DNA of 64,000 bases from Lederbergia lenta NBRC 16444 (GTDB lineage: Bacteria > Bacillota > Bacilli > Bacillales > Bacillaceae_C): positions 558,001-622,000 of the forward strand of contig NZ_BCVC01000001.1 in the NCBI RefSeq assembly GCF_001591545.1. The letters run 5' to 3'. Position numbers and translations under genes: made by a program. Positions 29,217 to 38,412 of this stretch are shown in pieces. The notes under the pieces were generated by a model, which was not told where the DNA came from, searched no databases, and worked only from the letters and a program-made list of their open reading frames with translations. Every line of letters begins with the position of its first letter. The first letter of the stretch is position 1.

Positions 29217-29245
29217 TTGTGTGAAGTAAGTCAATGTACTATAAT
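29217..29245 (+). promoter_or_regulatory. Probable promoter of lcfA
   Basis: A consensus -10 TATAAT (29240-29245) with a weak -35 TTGTGT (29217-29222) at 17 bases. The rest of the 286-base gap before lcfA holds no gene, and I do not see a clear FadR-type palindrome in it. Confidence 0.5.
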
Positions 29246-29288
29246 GAATAGAGAAGTTGCAATTTTCTAATAAGAAAAGGGGGATTGT

Positions 29289-30986
29289 ATGGAGGCAAAG
29301 CCATGGCTCGACCTATATCCAGACACCATACCAACAACACTGGACTATAAACGTAAACCAGTTCAATCTTATTTGACAGAAGCAGCGGAAAATTATCCTG
29401 AAAAAGCAGCAGTGCATTTTATGGGCAAAGAAATAACCTTTAAGGAAGTGTATGAATGTGCATTAAGGATGGGCAATTATTTGCGGGATATTGGGATCAA
29501 AAAAGGCGACCGCGTTGCCATTATGCTGCCAAATTGTCCTCAGAGTGTGATCAGTTACTATGGTGTTTTGTATGCGGGGGGTATCGTTGTACAAACAAAT
29601 CCGCTCTATACGGAACGAGAATTAGAGTACCAGATGAAAGACTCGGCAGCGGAAGTGATCATTGGGCTCGATCTTCTATATCCTCGTATTTCTAAAATAA
29701 TGAAAAACACACAATTAAAGCACATAATTGTAACCGCCATCAAGGATTATTTGCCATTTCCAAAGAATATTGTATATCCATTTATTCAAAAAAGGCAATC
29801 TGGAATTGTCGTTAATGTAAAACATGAAGGAAACCAACATTTATTTAAAAAAATTATGTCTGCAGGAAAAGTAGCACCGCTGGAAAACGAGTTTGATTTT
29901 GAAAAAGATCTTGCACTGTTACAGTACACCGGTGGTACCACCGGTTATCCTAAAGGTGTTATGCTAACCCATAAAAATTTGATTTCTAATGCTACGGCTT
30001 GTGATGCATGGCTATATAAGGCAAGAAAAGGGGAAGAGAAAATACTTGGAGTGTTGCCATTTTTCCATGTATACGGAATGACTACCGTATTAATTTTGGC
30101 AGTTATGCAAGGATATAAAATGATTCTGTTACCGAAATTTGATGTGGAAACAACGTTAAAGACAATTCATAAGTTACGCCCGACGATATTTCCGGGGGCT
30201 CCAACGATTTATATTGGATTATTAAATAGTCCTAATATAGATAAATATGATTTAACATCTATTAAATCATGTCTAAGCGGGTCAGCGCCTCTTCCTTATG
30301 AGATTCAACAGAAGTTTGAGAAGATTACAGGTGGGAAACTAGTTGAAGGGTATGGCTTAACTGAATCATCCCCGGTTACTCATGCAAATTTTCTATGGGA
30401 AGAAAATAGAGTGAAAGGAAGTATTGGGGTACCATGGCCAGATACTGAATCAATCATCCTTTCTGCTGAAACTGGAGAAGCTGCACTACCTGGAGAAATA
30501 GGAGAAATTGCAGTAAAAGGCCCGCAGATTATGCAGGGATACTGGAATCGAGCCGAGGATACCGCAGCAACTTTTAAAGATGGCTGGTTGTTGACAGGTG
30601 ATATGGGTTATATGGACAAAGATGGTTTCTTTTATATTGTAGACCGAAAGAAAGATATAATCATTGCGGGTGGATATAATATTTACCCACGTGAAATAGA
30701 GGATGTCCTTTATGAACATCCAGCCATTCAAGAAATGGTTGTTGCAGGAGTACCGGACCCATACCGGGGAGAAACGGTGAAAGCATACATCGTCCTTAAG
30801 GAAGGAATGACAGCGACGGAACAAGAGCTAGATGAATATGCCAGAAAATATTTGGCGGCCTATAAGGTGCCAAGAGTATATGAATTCCGTACAGAGTTGC
30901 CAAAGACTGCGGTAGGTAAGATATTAAGACGCGCGCTTGTGGATGAGGAGAGAAGTAAACGGAAGGACGATGAAAAGCTCGGATAA
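29289..30986 (+). CDS. lcfA: Long-chain acyl-CoA synthetase LcfA
   Basis: Activates long-chain fatty acids to acyl-CoA with ATP, the entry step of beta-oxidation. The 565-residue protein shows the AMP-binding motif YTGGTTGYPKG near 220, GYGLTESSPVTH, TGDMGYMDKDGFFYIVDRKKD and the catalytic Lys in LPKTAVGKILRR near the C-terminus. GGGGG lies before the ATG. It directly precedes fadR and the etf genes with its own terminator, the same order as in B. subtilis. Confidence 0.96.
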   Translation: MEAKPWLDLYPDTIPTTLDYKRKPVQSYLTEAAENYPEKAAVHFMGKEITFKEVYECALRMGNYLRDIGIKKGDRVAIMLPNCPQSVISYYGVLYAGGIVVQTNPLYTERELEYQMKDSAAEVIIGLDLLYPRISKIMKNTQLKHIIVTAIKDYLPFPKNIVYPFIQKRQSGIVVNVKHEGNQHLFKKIMSAGKVAPLENEFDFEKDLALLQYTGGTTGYPKGVMLTHKNLISNATACDAWLYKARKGEEKILGVLPFFHVYGMTTVLILAVMQGYKMILLPKFDVETTLKTIHKLRPTIFPGAPTIYIGLLNSPNIDKYDLTSIKSCLSGSAPLPYEIQQKFEKITGGKLVEGYGLTESSPVTHANFLWEENRVKGSIGVPWPDTESIILSAETGEAALPGEIGEIAVKGPQIMQGYWNRAEDTAATFKDGWLLTGDMGYMDKDGFFYIVDRKKDIIIAGGYNIYPREIEDVLYEHPAIQEMVVAGVPDPYRGETVKAYIVLKEGMTATEQELDEYARKYLAAYKVPRVYEFRTELPKTAVGKILRRALVDEERSKRKDDEKLG

Positions 30987-30989
30987 ATT

Positions 30990-31021
30990 TCTAGAGCCGA
31001 AATGGGCTCTCTTCTTTTTTA
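30990..31021 (+). terminator. Terminator of lcfA
   Basis: AGAGCC (30993-30998) and GGCTCT (31005-31010) form a short hairpin, followed by CTTCTTTTTT. Confidence 0.75.
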
Positions 31022-31032
31022 GTAATCTTTAC

Positions 31033-31062
31033 TTGACAGACTTGCTATTTGTCATTTAATAT
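31033..31062 (+). promoter_or_regulatory. SigA promoter of the fadR operon
   Basis: TTGACA (31033-31038), an 18-base spacer and TAATAT (31057-31062). The -10 lies inside the left arm of the FadR palindrome, so repressor binding would block polymerase. Confidence 0.8.
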
Positions 31063-31100
31063 GAAAACATGAATGAATAGTCATTCATGTTTTCATATTA
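31057..31100. promoter_or_regulatory. FadR operator: 44-bp palindrome
   Basis: Two perfect 20-base inverted arms (31057-31076 and 31081-31100) around ATAG. The centre reads TGAATGAATAGTCATTCA, which fits the B. subtilis FadR box TGAATGAMTANTCATTCA. FadR should leave this site when bound to long-chain acyl-CoA, so the operon repressing itself is the likely circuit. The symmetry extends 13 bases beyond the known box on each side. Confidence 0.93.
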
Positions 31101-31119
31101 AACTAGAAGGTGAAGATCG

Positions 31120-31710
31120 TTGAAAAGAAATAAACCAAAGTATAAACAAATTATAGATGCCGCTGTGATTGTAATCGCTGAAAATGGTTACCATCAAGCA
31201 CAGGTTTCAAAAATTGCCAAACAAGCTGGGGTAGCTGATGGAACCATTTATCTTTACTTTGAAAATAAAGAAGATATTTTAATATCAGTTTTTCGAGAGA
31301 AAATGGGAATGTTTGTAGAGAAAATCCAAGAAATGATAGCGGAAAAGGATTCAGCAGTAGATAAATTATTTGTGATGGTGGAAAGGCATTTTCAAATTTT
31401 ATCTGAGGATCACCACTTAGCAATTGTAACCCAATTGGAATTGAGACAATCTAACAAAGAGTTGAGACATAAAATTAATGAAGTTCTAAAAGACTACTCA
31501 CAATTGATCGATGAGATACTTCTGGATGGAAAGGAAAATAATGAATTTGCACCGGATTTAGATATACGTCTTGGAAGACAAATGATTTTTGGAACGATGG
31601 ACGAAACTGCGACATCGTGGGTGATGAATGAACAGAAATATGATTTAGTAAGTTTGGCTCCAGCAGTATTCAAACTTATGCTAAATGGCTGTGGATCCAG
31701 ATCCAGATAA
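31120..31710 (+). CDS. fadR: Fatty acid degradation repressor FadR (TetR family)
   Basis: A 196-residue TetR-type repressor (B. subtilis FadR/YsiA, 194). The N-terminal helix-turn-helix is clear (VSKIAKQAGVADGTIYLYF), and the C-terminal ligand domain includes LAIVTQLELRQSN and GRQMIFGTMDETATSWVM. It senses long-chain acyl-CoA made by LcfA. TTG start with AGAAGGTGA upstream. It lies 20 bases after its own operator and leads an operon with fadB, etfB and etfA. Confidence 0.96.
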   Translation: MKRNKPKYKQIIDAAVIVIAENGYHQAQVSKIAKQAGVADGTIYLYFENKEDILISVFREKMGMFVEKIQEMIAEKDSAVDKLFVMVERHFQILSEDHHLAIVTQLELRQSNKELRHKINEVLKDYSQLIDEILLDGKENNEFAPDLDIRLGRQMIFGTMDETATSWVMNEQKYDLVSLAPAVFKLMLNGCGSRSR

Positions 31711-31739
31711 GAATGAAGCATCAGAATAGGAGGATCTAA

Positions 31740-32513
31740 ATGGAGTTTTTATCGATTTCTAAAGAAGATAATTTTGCGGTCATTACGATTCAACGACCTC
31801 CAGCAAATGCGCTTTCCTCAGAGTTAATTCACGCTATTTCAGAAGTGATGGATGATTTGGAAAATGAGGAGCAAGTTAGAGCCATTCTCATTCACGGGGA
31901 AGGAAGATTTTTCTCTGCAGGGGCTGATATTAAAGAGTTCACCTCTGTTAAAAGTGGAATAGAGTTTTCAAAGCTAGCAACGAAGGGGCAGGAGGTATTT
32001 GAAAGAATTGAGAATTTTCCAAAGCCAATTGTGGCAGCGATACATGGTGCTGCCTTAGGAGGGGGATTAGAGTTAGCGATGGCATGTCACATAAGACTAG
32101 TAAGTGAAAATGCCAAACTGGGTTTACCAGAATTACAACTAGGATTAATCCCGGGCTTTGCAGGGACACAACGACTTCCTCGACTTGTTGGTGCAGCAAA
32201 GGCGGCTGAATTATTATTAACGAGTGATCCGATTACTGGCGAAGAAGCGGTTTATTATGGCCTTGCTAATAAGGCTTTTCCAGAAGATCAACTATTAATA
32301 AAGGCAAAAGAGATGGTTAGGAAAATAGCTAGCAAAAGTCCTGCATCCGTAAGAGCTATAATTGAATTGCTTCACTATAGTAAGCATGAACAATTTTATG
32401 AAGGTGTAAGACAAGAAGCAGAAAAATTTGGGTTTGTTTTTGATTCTGAAGATGGTAAAGAGGGAATTCAAGCTTTCATTGAAAAAAGAAAACCATTATT
32501 TAAAGGTAAATGA
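31740..32513 (+). CDS. fadB: Enoyl-CoA hydratase
   Basis: A 257-residue crotonase-fold enzyme that hydrates trans-2-enoyl-CoA in beta-oxidation (B. subtilis FadB/YsiB). The oxyanion-hole motifs are FSAGADIKEF and AIHGAALGGGLELAMACH, with the catalytic Glu region GLPELQLGLIPGFAGTQRLPRLVG. AGGAGG precedes the ATG. Second gene of the fadR operon. Confidence 0.94.
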   Translation: MEFLSISKEDNFAVITIQRPPANALSSELIHAISEVMDDLENEEQVRAILIHGEGRFFSAGADIKEFTSVKSGIEFSKLATKGQEVFERIENFPKPIVAAIHGAALGGGLELAMACHIRLVSENAKLGLPELQLGLIPGFAGTQRLPRLVGAAKAAELLLTSDPITGEEAVYYGLANKAFPEDQLLIKAKEMVRKIASKSPASVRAIIELLHYSKHEQFYEGVRQEAEKFGFVFDSEDGKEGIQAFIEKRKPLFKGK

Positions 32514-32591
32514 CTTTCCCATTAATGGTAGACTACTAAGTTCAAAATCTATTTTCAGATATTTCACTTTAGATATTAGGAGGATGAATCT

Positions 32592-33356
32592 ATGAATATC
32601 TACGTAATAATGAAAAGAACTTTTGATACGGAAGAAAAGATCTCTATCTCAAATGGTAAAATTGACGAAGACGGTGCTGAATTCATTATTAATCCTTATG
32701 ATGAATATGCAATTGAAGAAGCGATTCGAGTGCGCGATGAGCATAGCGGTGAGGTAACAATAGTAACGGTTGGTGATGAAGATGCTGAAAAACAACTTCG
32801 AACAGCGCTTGCGATGGGCGCAGACAAAGCAGTATTAATAAATATTGAGGATGATATAGAAGAAACCGATCAATATACTGTTGCAGCCATTCTAGGTGAA
32901 TACTTAAAGGGGCAAAAAGTTGATTTAATTCTTGCTGGTAACGTGGCGATAGATGGTGGTTCAGGACAAATCGGTCCTAGAGTAGCCGATATACTAAATA
33001 TTAATTATATTACAACCATCACAAAGTTAGATATTTCAGGGGGAGCAGTAACAGTCACCCGCGACGTAGAAGGGGATTCTGAAATTATCAAAACAGCACT
33101 TCCGTTACTCGTAACAGCACAGCAAGGATTAAATGATCCACGTTATCCTTCGCTTCCTGGAATTATGAAAGCGAAAAAGAAGCCGCTAGAAGAATTGGAG
33201 TTAGATGACTTAGATTTAGATGAAGAAGATGTGGAAGCAAAAACTAAAACGAATGATATTTTCCTACCTCCTACAAAAGAAACTGGTAGAATTCTCGAAG
33301 GCGAGATAGAAGCTCAAGTGAAAGAACTAGCAGGTTTATTAACGAAGGTAATATAA
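32592..33356 (+). CDS. etfB: Electron transfer flavoprotein beta subunit
   Basis: A 254-residue ETF beta subunit. It has the AMP/adenine-binding alpha-beta fold with IRVRDEHSGEVTIVTVGDEDAEKQLRTALAMGADKAV, ILAGNVAIDGGSGQIGPRVAD and the acyl-CoA dehydrogenase recognition loop (RYPSLPGIMKAKKKPLEEL). It takes electrons from acyl-CoA dehydrogenases together with EtfA. AGGAGGA lies before the ATG; etfA follows after 25 bases. Confidence 0.97.
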   Translation: MNIYVIMKRTFDTEEKISISNGKIDEDGAEFIINPYDEYAIEEAIRVRDEHSGEVTIVTVGDEDAEKQLRTALAMGADKAVLINIEDDIEETDQYTVAAILGEYLKGQKVDLILAGNVAIDGGSGQIGPRVADILNINYITTITKLDISGGAVTVTRDVEGDSEIIKTALPLLVTAQQGLNDPRYPSLPGIMKAKKKPLEELELDDLDLDEEDVEAKTKTNDIFLPPTKETGRILEGEIEAQVKELAGLLTKVI

Positions 33357-33381
33357 ACTTCATAAAGGAGGAGGTATTCAC

Positions 33382-34362
33382 ATGGGGAAAAAAATATTGG
33401 TTTTAGGAGAATTACGAGATGGAGCGTTAAGAAATGTCTCATTTGAAGCAATCGCTGCAGGGAAAAAACTTGCGGGTGATGGGGAAGTAGTTGCCGTTTT
33501 ACTTGGTGACTCCGTTCAGACACAGGCTCAATTAATGATTCAATTCGGAGCAGATCGAGTAATTATAGTGGAGAATGAGAAATTAGGTCATTATACGTCT
33601 GATGGATTTTCGCAAGCATTTCTATCGGTAGAAGCACAGGAAAAGCCAGATGGTATTGTAATCGGACATACTGCGCTTGGGAAGGATCTTTCGCCCAAAA
33701 TAGCAAATAAATTAAATGCAGGTCTTATTTCTGATGTGACTAAAATAGAAGAAGGTAGCGATAATGTAACATTTATTAGGCCTATTTTCTCAGGAAAAGC
33801 TTTTGAAAAAAAAGAAATAGTAGAGGGTCCAATTTTTATCACAATTAGACCTAATAATATTGATATGTTAGAAAAAGATGAGTTCCGTAAAGGTGATGTG
33901 AAATCTATTGCAGTGGATATTAAAGATTTAAGGACGATTATTCAAGATGTTGTGAGAAAAACAAGTGATGGCGTTGATTTATCGGAAGCAAAAGTAATCA
34001 TTGCAGGCGGTCGTGGGGTGAAAAGCGCAGAGGGATTCAAACCACTTCAAGAGCTAGCTGATCTACTTGGTGGGGCTGTCGGCGCTTCGCGAGGGGCGTG
34101 TGATGCAGATTATTGTGATTACTCATTACAAATTGGTCAAACGGGTAAAGTCGTTACACCAGATCTCTATATTGCATGTGGGATTTCAGGTGCGATACAG
34201 CATATGGCTGGTATGTCAAACTCTAAAGTAATAGTAGCCATCAATAAAGACCCTGAAGCATCTATATTTAATGTTGCAGACTATGGGATAGTTGGAGACC
34301 TATTTGAGGTAGTTCCTCTATTAACGGAGGAATTTCGCAAAATCAAAGCTGTATCTTCCTAA
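33382..34362 (+). CDS. etfA: Electron transfer flavoprotein alpha subunit
   Basis: A 326-residue ETF alpha subunit. The C-terminal FAD-binding part is very well conserved: GGRGVKSAEGFKPLQELADL, GASRGACDADYCDYSLQIGQTGKVVTPDLYIACGISGAIQHMAGM (given in pieces in the family signature) and INKDPEASIF. The FAD sits at its interface with EtfB. GGAGGAG precedes the ATG. Last gene of the fadR-fadB-etfB-etfA unit. Confidence 0.97.
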   Translation: MGKKILVLGELRDGALRNVSFEAIAAGKKLAGDGEVVAVLLGDSVQTQAQLMIQFGADRVIIVENEKLGHYTSDGFSQAFLSVEAQEKPDGIVIGHTALGKDLSPKIANKLNAGLISDVTKIEEGSDNVTFIRPIFSGKAFEKKEIVEGPIFITIRPNNIDMLEKDEFRKGDVKSIAVDIKDLRTIIQDVVRKTSDGVDLSEAKVIIAGGRGVKSAEGFKPLQELADLLGGAVGASRGACDADYCDYSLQIGQTGKVVTPDLYIACGISGAIQHMAGMSNSKVIVAINKDPEASIFNVADYGIVGDLFEVVPLLTEEFRKIKAVSS

Positions 34363-34406
34363 ATAAAAGGGATTATATATTTTTACACCGGGTATATTAT
34401 TCATGA

Positions 34407-34445
34407 AGCAAATAATTAGCGTGATTTATAACCGGATGATATACT
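34407..34445 (+). promoter_or_regulatory. Putative Spx-type promoter of trxA
   Basis: A -10-like TATACT (34440-34445) with a poor -35, and an AGCA tetramer at 34407-34410. AGCA around position -44 is the element used by Spx-activated thiol-stress promoters in B. subtilis, and here it falls at about that distance from the expected start. This is an inference from short motifs. Confidence 0.4.
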
Positions 34446-34484
34446 GTCGTTAGCTTCAGATTGTATATTTAGGAGGTAATGTAA

Positions 34485-34799
34485 ATGGCTATTACACATG
34501 CAACAGACCAAAACTTTGCTGCTGAAATTGGTGAAGGTGTCGTATTAGTAGACTTTTGGGCTCCATGGTGTGGACCTTGTAAAATGATTGCTCCAGTTCT
34601 TGAGGAACTTGACGCTGAATTAGGCGAAAAAGCAAAAATTGTAAAAGTTGACGTAGACGATAATCAGGAAACAGCAAGCCAATATGGTATTATGAGTATT
34701 CCAACTCTACTTGTTTTCAAAGATGGTGAGCAAGTCGACAAAACAGTTGGCTTCCAATCAAAAGAGCAGTTAGCGGAGTTACTTAATAAACATATGTAA
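34485..34799 (+). CDS. trxA: Thioredoxin
   Basis: A 104-residue classical thioredoxin, the B. subtilis length, with the redox-active WCGPCK centre (Cys29/Cys32), the cis-Pro in SIPTLLVFKDG and the usual VDFWAPWCGP lead. It reduces ribonucleotide reductase and other thiol proteins. AGGAGG precedes the ATG. Single gene with its own terminator. Confidence 0.99.
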   Translation: MAITHATDQNFAAEIGEGVVLVDFWAPWCGPCKMIAPVLEELDAELGEKAKIVKVDVDDNQETASQYGIMSIPTLLVFKDGEQVDKTVGFQSKEQLAELLNKHM

Positions 34800-34807
34800 G
34801 ATGAATC

Positions 34808-34838
34808 AAAAATCCGGGCGATTGCTCGGATTTTTTCA
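34808..34838 (+). terminator. Terminator of trxA
   Basis: AATCCGGGC (34811-34819) pairs with GCTCGGATT (34824-34832), followed by TTTT. Confidence 0.9.
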
Positions 34839-34892
34839 AAAGATAAGAGAGTATAAAAATATATAGTTTTCTTTTTAAATAATGACTTCCAA

Positions 34893-35044
34893 TGTCTAGC
34901 TCCAGGCGCCCAGCGACCAGCAAACTTTAAGTTCTACCTACGATAAGTCAACAACGGCCCGCCATTTTGGCTTACCGTGTTTCCTTTATCTTGTTAGAAT
35001 TTCTCCCGTTTGTACGTCACTAAACGGGCGTCTTGTGCTTTTCT
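34893..35044. repeat. 152-bp dispersed intergenic repeat, copy 2
   Basis: It begins TGTCTAGCTCCAGGCGCCCA and shares CTACGATAAGTCAACA, GGCTTACCGTGTTTCCTTTA and the T-rich end with 8619-8770, in the same orientation and with the same total length. The right end has a hairpin CCGTTT..AAACGG. It fills most of the trxA-uvrC gap. Confidence 0.78.
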
Positions 35045-35075
35045 TTAATAATAAAGGTATCAAGCGGGTGAAAAA

Positions 35076-36845
35076 ATGAATGAAAGAATTGGTCATAAAC
35101 TAGCCATTTTGCCGGATCAGCCCGGTTGTTATTTAATGAAGGATCGGCAAGATACAATTATATATGTTGGAAAGGCGAAAGTCCTGAAAAACCGGGTGCG
35201 ATCTTATTTTACAGGTTCACATGATACAAAAACACAGAGGCTTGTTAGTGAAATTGTAGATTTTGAATATATTGTTACATCTTCCGATATTGAAGCGCTT
35301 ATATTAGAAATGAATTTAATAAAGAAACATGACCCTAAATATAATATTATGCTTAAAGATGATAAGAGCTATCCATATATAAAACTGACGAATGAACGGC
35401 ATCCAAAATTAATTACGACACGTAAAGTGAAAAAAGATAAAGGTAAATATTTTGGACCATATCCGAATGCACAGGCGGCAAATGAAACGAAAAAACTGCT
35501 TGATCGTCTTTATCCATTGAGAAAGTGTCAGAAGTTACCAGATAAAGTATGTCTTTATTATCACTTGGGGCAATGTCTTGCCCCGTGTGTTAATGAAGTG
35601 AAAACAGAAACATATAAAGAAATGACTGATGAAATTACTCGTTTTTTAAACGGGGGTTATACAAATATCAAAGCTGATTTGCAGAAAAAGATGCATGAAG
35701 CTGCTGAAGGACTTGAATTTGAAAGAGCATCAGAATATCGAGATCAGATTGCCAATATTGAAGCAACGATGGAAAAACAGAAAATGATGACATCTGATTT
35801 TACAGATCGTGATGTATTTGGTTATGCAATTGATAAAGGGTGGATGTGTGTTCAAGTATTCTTCATTAGACAAGGAAAATTAATCGAACGTGACGTATCA
35901 CTATTCCCTGTTTACGGTGAAAAAGAGGAGGAATTTCTCACATATTTGGGACAGTTTTATTCACTTCCGGAAAATTTTAAGCCTAAAGAGATTTTGATAC
36001 CTGAATCTGCCGATGAAAATTTAGCGGAACAATTATTAAACATAAAAGTATTAAAACCAAAAAGGGGTCAAAAGAAAGACTTAGTAAAATTAGCCAATAA
36101 AAATGCGCAAATTTCACTAAATGAAAAATTTGCGCTGATTGAACGTGATGAAGAACGAACTGTTAACGCCATAGACAAACTAGGCAAAGCAATGAATATT
36201 TATCCTCCGTATAGAATTGAAGCATTTGATAACTCCAATATTCAAGGGGCTGATCCAGTTTCCGCCCTTGTTGTATTTATAAACGGTAAGCCAGAAAAAA
36301 AGGAATATCGTAAATATAAAATTAAAACGGTAAAAGGGCCCGATGATTATGAATCAATGAGAGAAGTGGTAAGGAGAAGGTACACAAGGGTGTTACGTGA
36401 TAAGCTTCCATTTCCTGATTTAATTTTAATTGATGGTGGGAAAGGTCAAATTGACACAGTAAAAGAAATTATTGAGGATGAGCTTGGCTTAAACATTCCA
36501 GTTGCCGGGTTGGCAAAAGATGATAAACATCGTACATCACAGTTGCTTTTCGGCTCGCCACTAGAAATAATCCCATTGGCCCGTAATAGTCAGGAATTTT
36601 ATTTATTACAAAGAATTCAAGATGAGGTGCATCGTTTTGCGATTACTTTTCATCGACAATTGCGTGGGAAGTCTGCATTTCAGTCGGCATTAGATGATAT
36701 AGAAGGAATAGGTCCAGTTAGAAAGAAAAAATTACTCCGTCATTTTGGGTCTCTGAAAAAAATGAAGGAAGCAAGCGTTGAGGAATTCACTGAGCTAGGC
36801 TTGCCAATTAAAATTGCAGAGGCACTGAAGGAAAATTTAGAATAA
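35076..36845 (+). CDS. uvrC: Excinuclease ABC subunit C
   Basis: A 589-residue nucleotide-excision-repair nuclease. It carries the GIY-YIG domain at the N-terminus ([19 protein letters not shown]), a Cys cluster region ([21 protein letters not shown]), the UVR domain ([16 protein letters not shown]), the RNase H-like endonuclease half with [16 protein letters not shown] and [12 protein letters not shown], and C-terminal helix-hairpin-helix motifs ([17 protein letters not shown]). Makes both incisions around a lesion with UvrB. It lies between trxA and lysC as in B. subtilis. Confidence 0.98.
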   Translation: MNERIGHKLAILPDQPGCYLMKDRQDTIIYVGKAKVLKNRVRSYFTGSHDTKTQRLVSEIVDFEYIVTSSDIEALILEMNLIKKHDPKYNIMLKDDKSYPYIKLTNERHPKLITTRKVKKDKGKYFGPYPNAQAANETKKLLDRLYPLRKCQKLPDKVCLYYHLGQCLAPCVNEVKTETYKEMTDEITRFLNGGYTNIKADLQKKMHEAAEGLEFERASEYRDQIANIEATMEKQKMMTSDFTDRDVFGYAIDKGWMCVQVFFIRQGKLIERDVSLFPVYGEKEEEFLTYLGQFYSLPENFKPKEILIPESADENLAEQLLNIKVLKPKRGQKKDLVKLANKNAQISLNEKFALIERDEERTVNAIDKLGKAMNIYPPYRIEAFDNSNIQGADPVSALVVFINGKPEKKEYRKYKIKTVKGPDDYESMREVVRRRYTRVLRDKLPFPDLILIDGGKGQIDTVKEIIEDELGLNIPVAGLAKDDKHRTSQLLFGSPLEIIPLARNSQEFYLLQRIQDEVHRFAITFHRQLRGKSAFQSALDDIEGIGPVRKKKLLRHFGSLKKMKEASVEEFTELGLPIKIAEALKENLE

Positions 36846-36849
36846 TTAG

Positions 36850-36878
36850 TTGAGAAAAAAAAGGCTAGGTGCTATAAT
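36850..36878 (+). promoter_or_regulatory. SigA promoter of lysC
   Basis: TTGAGA (36850-36855), a 17-base spacer and TATAAT (36873-36878), starting 5 bases after the uvrC stop. Confidence 0.87.
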
Positions 36879-36884
36879 AGGGAA

Positions 36885-37146
36885 AATTAATAATAAAGAT
36901 AGAGGTGCAAACCTTCAAGAGTAGAAATCTGAAGAAGTATAGGCTTCGACGATAGATTTTGAAAGGGATGGTTTGCCGAAGTGGAGAAGAACCTATAATA
37001 ATCTCTGCTGGTCCTGGGTTTAAGAAATGCAGGATTGTCAAAACAGGAGACACTGTTTTGGAGAGCTATCTCATGATGTTAGTGAATGAAAAATGTATTC
37101 TTGCGATTCACGGGCAATGAGATTAACCTCTCATTGCCTTTTTTAT
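36885..37146 (+). ncRNA. Lysine riboswitch (L-box) with terminator upstream of lysC
   Basis: The leader starts with AGATAGAGGTGCAAACCTTC and AGAGTA, the strongly conserved L-box opening, and contains the GAAAGGGATGGTTTGCCGAA segment and later conserved stems up to about 37070. The expression platform ends with a terminator: GGCAATGAG (37113-37121), loop, CTCATTGCC (37130-37138) and seven T. Lysine binding should stop transcription before lysC. Confidence 0.95.
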
Positions 37147-37171
37147 ATCAATTTAGAAAGTAGGCAGAATA

Positions 37172-38404
37172 ATGGGAACTATTGTTATCAAATTTGGTGG
37201 TTCATCGCTCAGTACAACAGATAAAATTAAACAAGCGGCGAAACGGATCGCAAATTACAAAGAAAAAGGAAAAAAAGTTGTCGTTGTTGTTTCAGCAATG
37301 GGGAAAACGACAGATCAGTTACTTCAACTTGCAGAGCAGATTACGGAGAATCCGGCTAAAAGAGAAATGGACATGCTTTTGGCTACAGGAGAGCAAGTAT
37401 CTATTTCGCTCTTATCTATGGCACTTACTGAAATGGGGATGCCTGCTGTGTCATTTACTGGTTGGCAAGCTGGAATCGTGACAGAAAAAGTTCATTCAAA
37501 TGCAAGAATTGTGGATGTGAAAATAGACCCGATCGAGAGAAAACTATCAGAAGGAAAAATAATCGTTGCCGCAGGATTTCAAGGAGTGACAGAAGATGGG
37601 GAAATCACAACGCTAGGTAGGGGAGGATCTGATACTACCGCAGTTGCTTTAGCAGCGGCTTTAGGTGCTGAGAGATGTCTTATTTGCACAGATGTGACAG
37701 GCGTATACACTTCAGATCCACGGTATGTACCACAAGCTCGGAAGCTCCCAGCTATTTCATATGATGAAATGCTCGAACTAGCTAATCTAGGAGCGGGTGT
37801 ATTACATCCACGTGCAGTTGAATTTGCAAAAAATCATAAAGTTTCGCTTGAAGTGCGCTCGAGCACAGAGGATGAAGAAGGCACTGTAATTGAGGAGGAA
37901 GTATCCATGGAGAATAATTTAATTGTAAGAGGCGTTGCTTTTGAGAAAGATATGACAAGATTAACTGTTTTTGGTTTGAAAAACGAAATAACTGGCTTGT
38001 CTTCCATATTTTCAGAGCTTGCTAAGAGTGAAATAGACGTAGATATTATTATCCAGAGTCAAACAGATGGAAATAAAACTAATTTATCTTTTTCAATAAA
38101 AAATAAAGATCGCCAAGCTGCTGTTAATGTACTTGAAAGTCAAAAAGAGACACTTGGATTCGAAAGTATTGAATATGAAGCAGGGCTAGCAAAGGTATCG
38201 ATTGTAGGGTCTGGTATGGTGTCTAATCCTGGTGTTGCCGCCCAAATGTTCCAAGTATTAGCGGATAAAGACATTCAAATTAAAATGGTCAGTACATCAG
38301 AAATAAAAGTTTCCGCTGTAGTAGAGGAAGCAAAAATGCATGCAGCAGCTCAAACATTACATGAAGCGTTTGATCTTGGTGCAGTAGCAGAAGAAGTAAA
38401 ATAA
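37172..38404 (+). CDS. lysC: Aspartokinase II (lysine-controlled), alpha subunit and internal beta start
   Basis: Phosphorylates aspartate, the first step to lysine, threonine, methionine and diaminopimelate. The 410-residue protein begins with the kinase motif KFGGSSLSTTDK, has GRGGSDTTAVALAAALGA, and ends with two ACT domains (about 265-405). An in-frame ATG at 37907 (codon 246) has a strong GAGGAGG site just upstream and starts MENNLIVRG. This is the same position and sequence context as the separately translated beta subunit of B. subtilis aspartokinase II, so this gene should make both subunits. Lysine control at RNA level is visible in the leader. Confidence 0.97.
   Translation: MGTIVIKFGGSSLSTTDKIKQAAKRIANYKEKGKKVVVVVSAMGKTTDQLLQLAEQITENPAKREMDMLLATGEQVSISLLSMALTEMGMPAVSFTGWQAGIVTEKVHSNARIVDVKIDPIERKLSEGKIIVAAGFQGVTEDGEITTLGRGGSDTTAVALAAALGAERCLICTDVTGVYTSDPRYVPQARKLPAISYDEMLELANLGAGVLHPRAVEFAKNHKVSLEVRSSTEDEEGTVIEEEVSMENNLIVRGVAFEKDMTRLTVFGLKNEITGLSSIFSELAKSEIDVDIIIQSQTDGNKTNLSFSIKNKDRQAAVNVLESQKETLGFESIEYEAGLAKVSIVGSGMVSNPGVAAQMFQVLADKDIQIKMVSTSEIKVSAVVEEAKMHAAAQTLHEAFDLGAVAEEVK
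37892..37909 (+). promoter_or_regulatory. Internal ribosome site and ATG for the lysC beta subunit
   Basis: GAGGAGGAAG followed by ATG at 37907, in frame with lysC. This allows separate translation of the C-terminal 165 residues containing both ACT domains. Confidence 0.85.
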
Positions 38405-38412
38405 CGCAGTAA

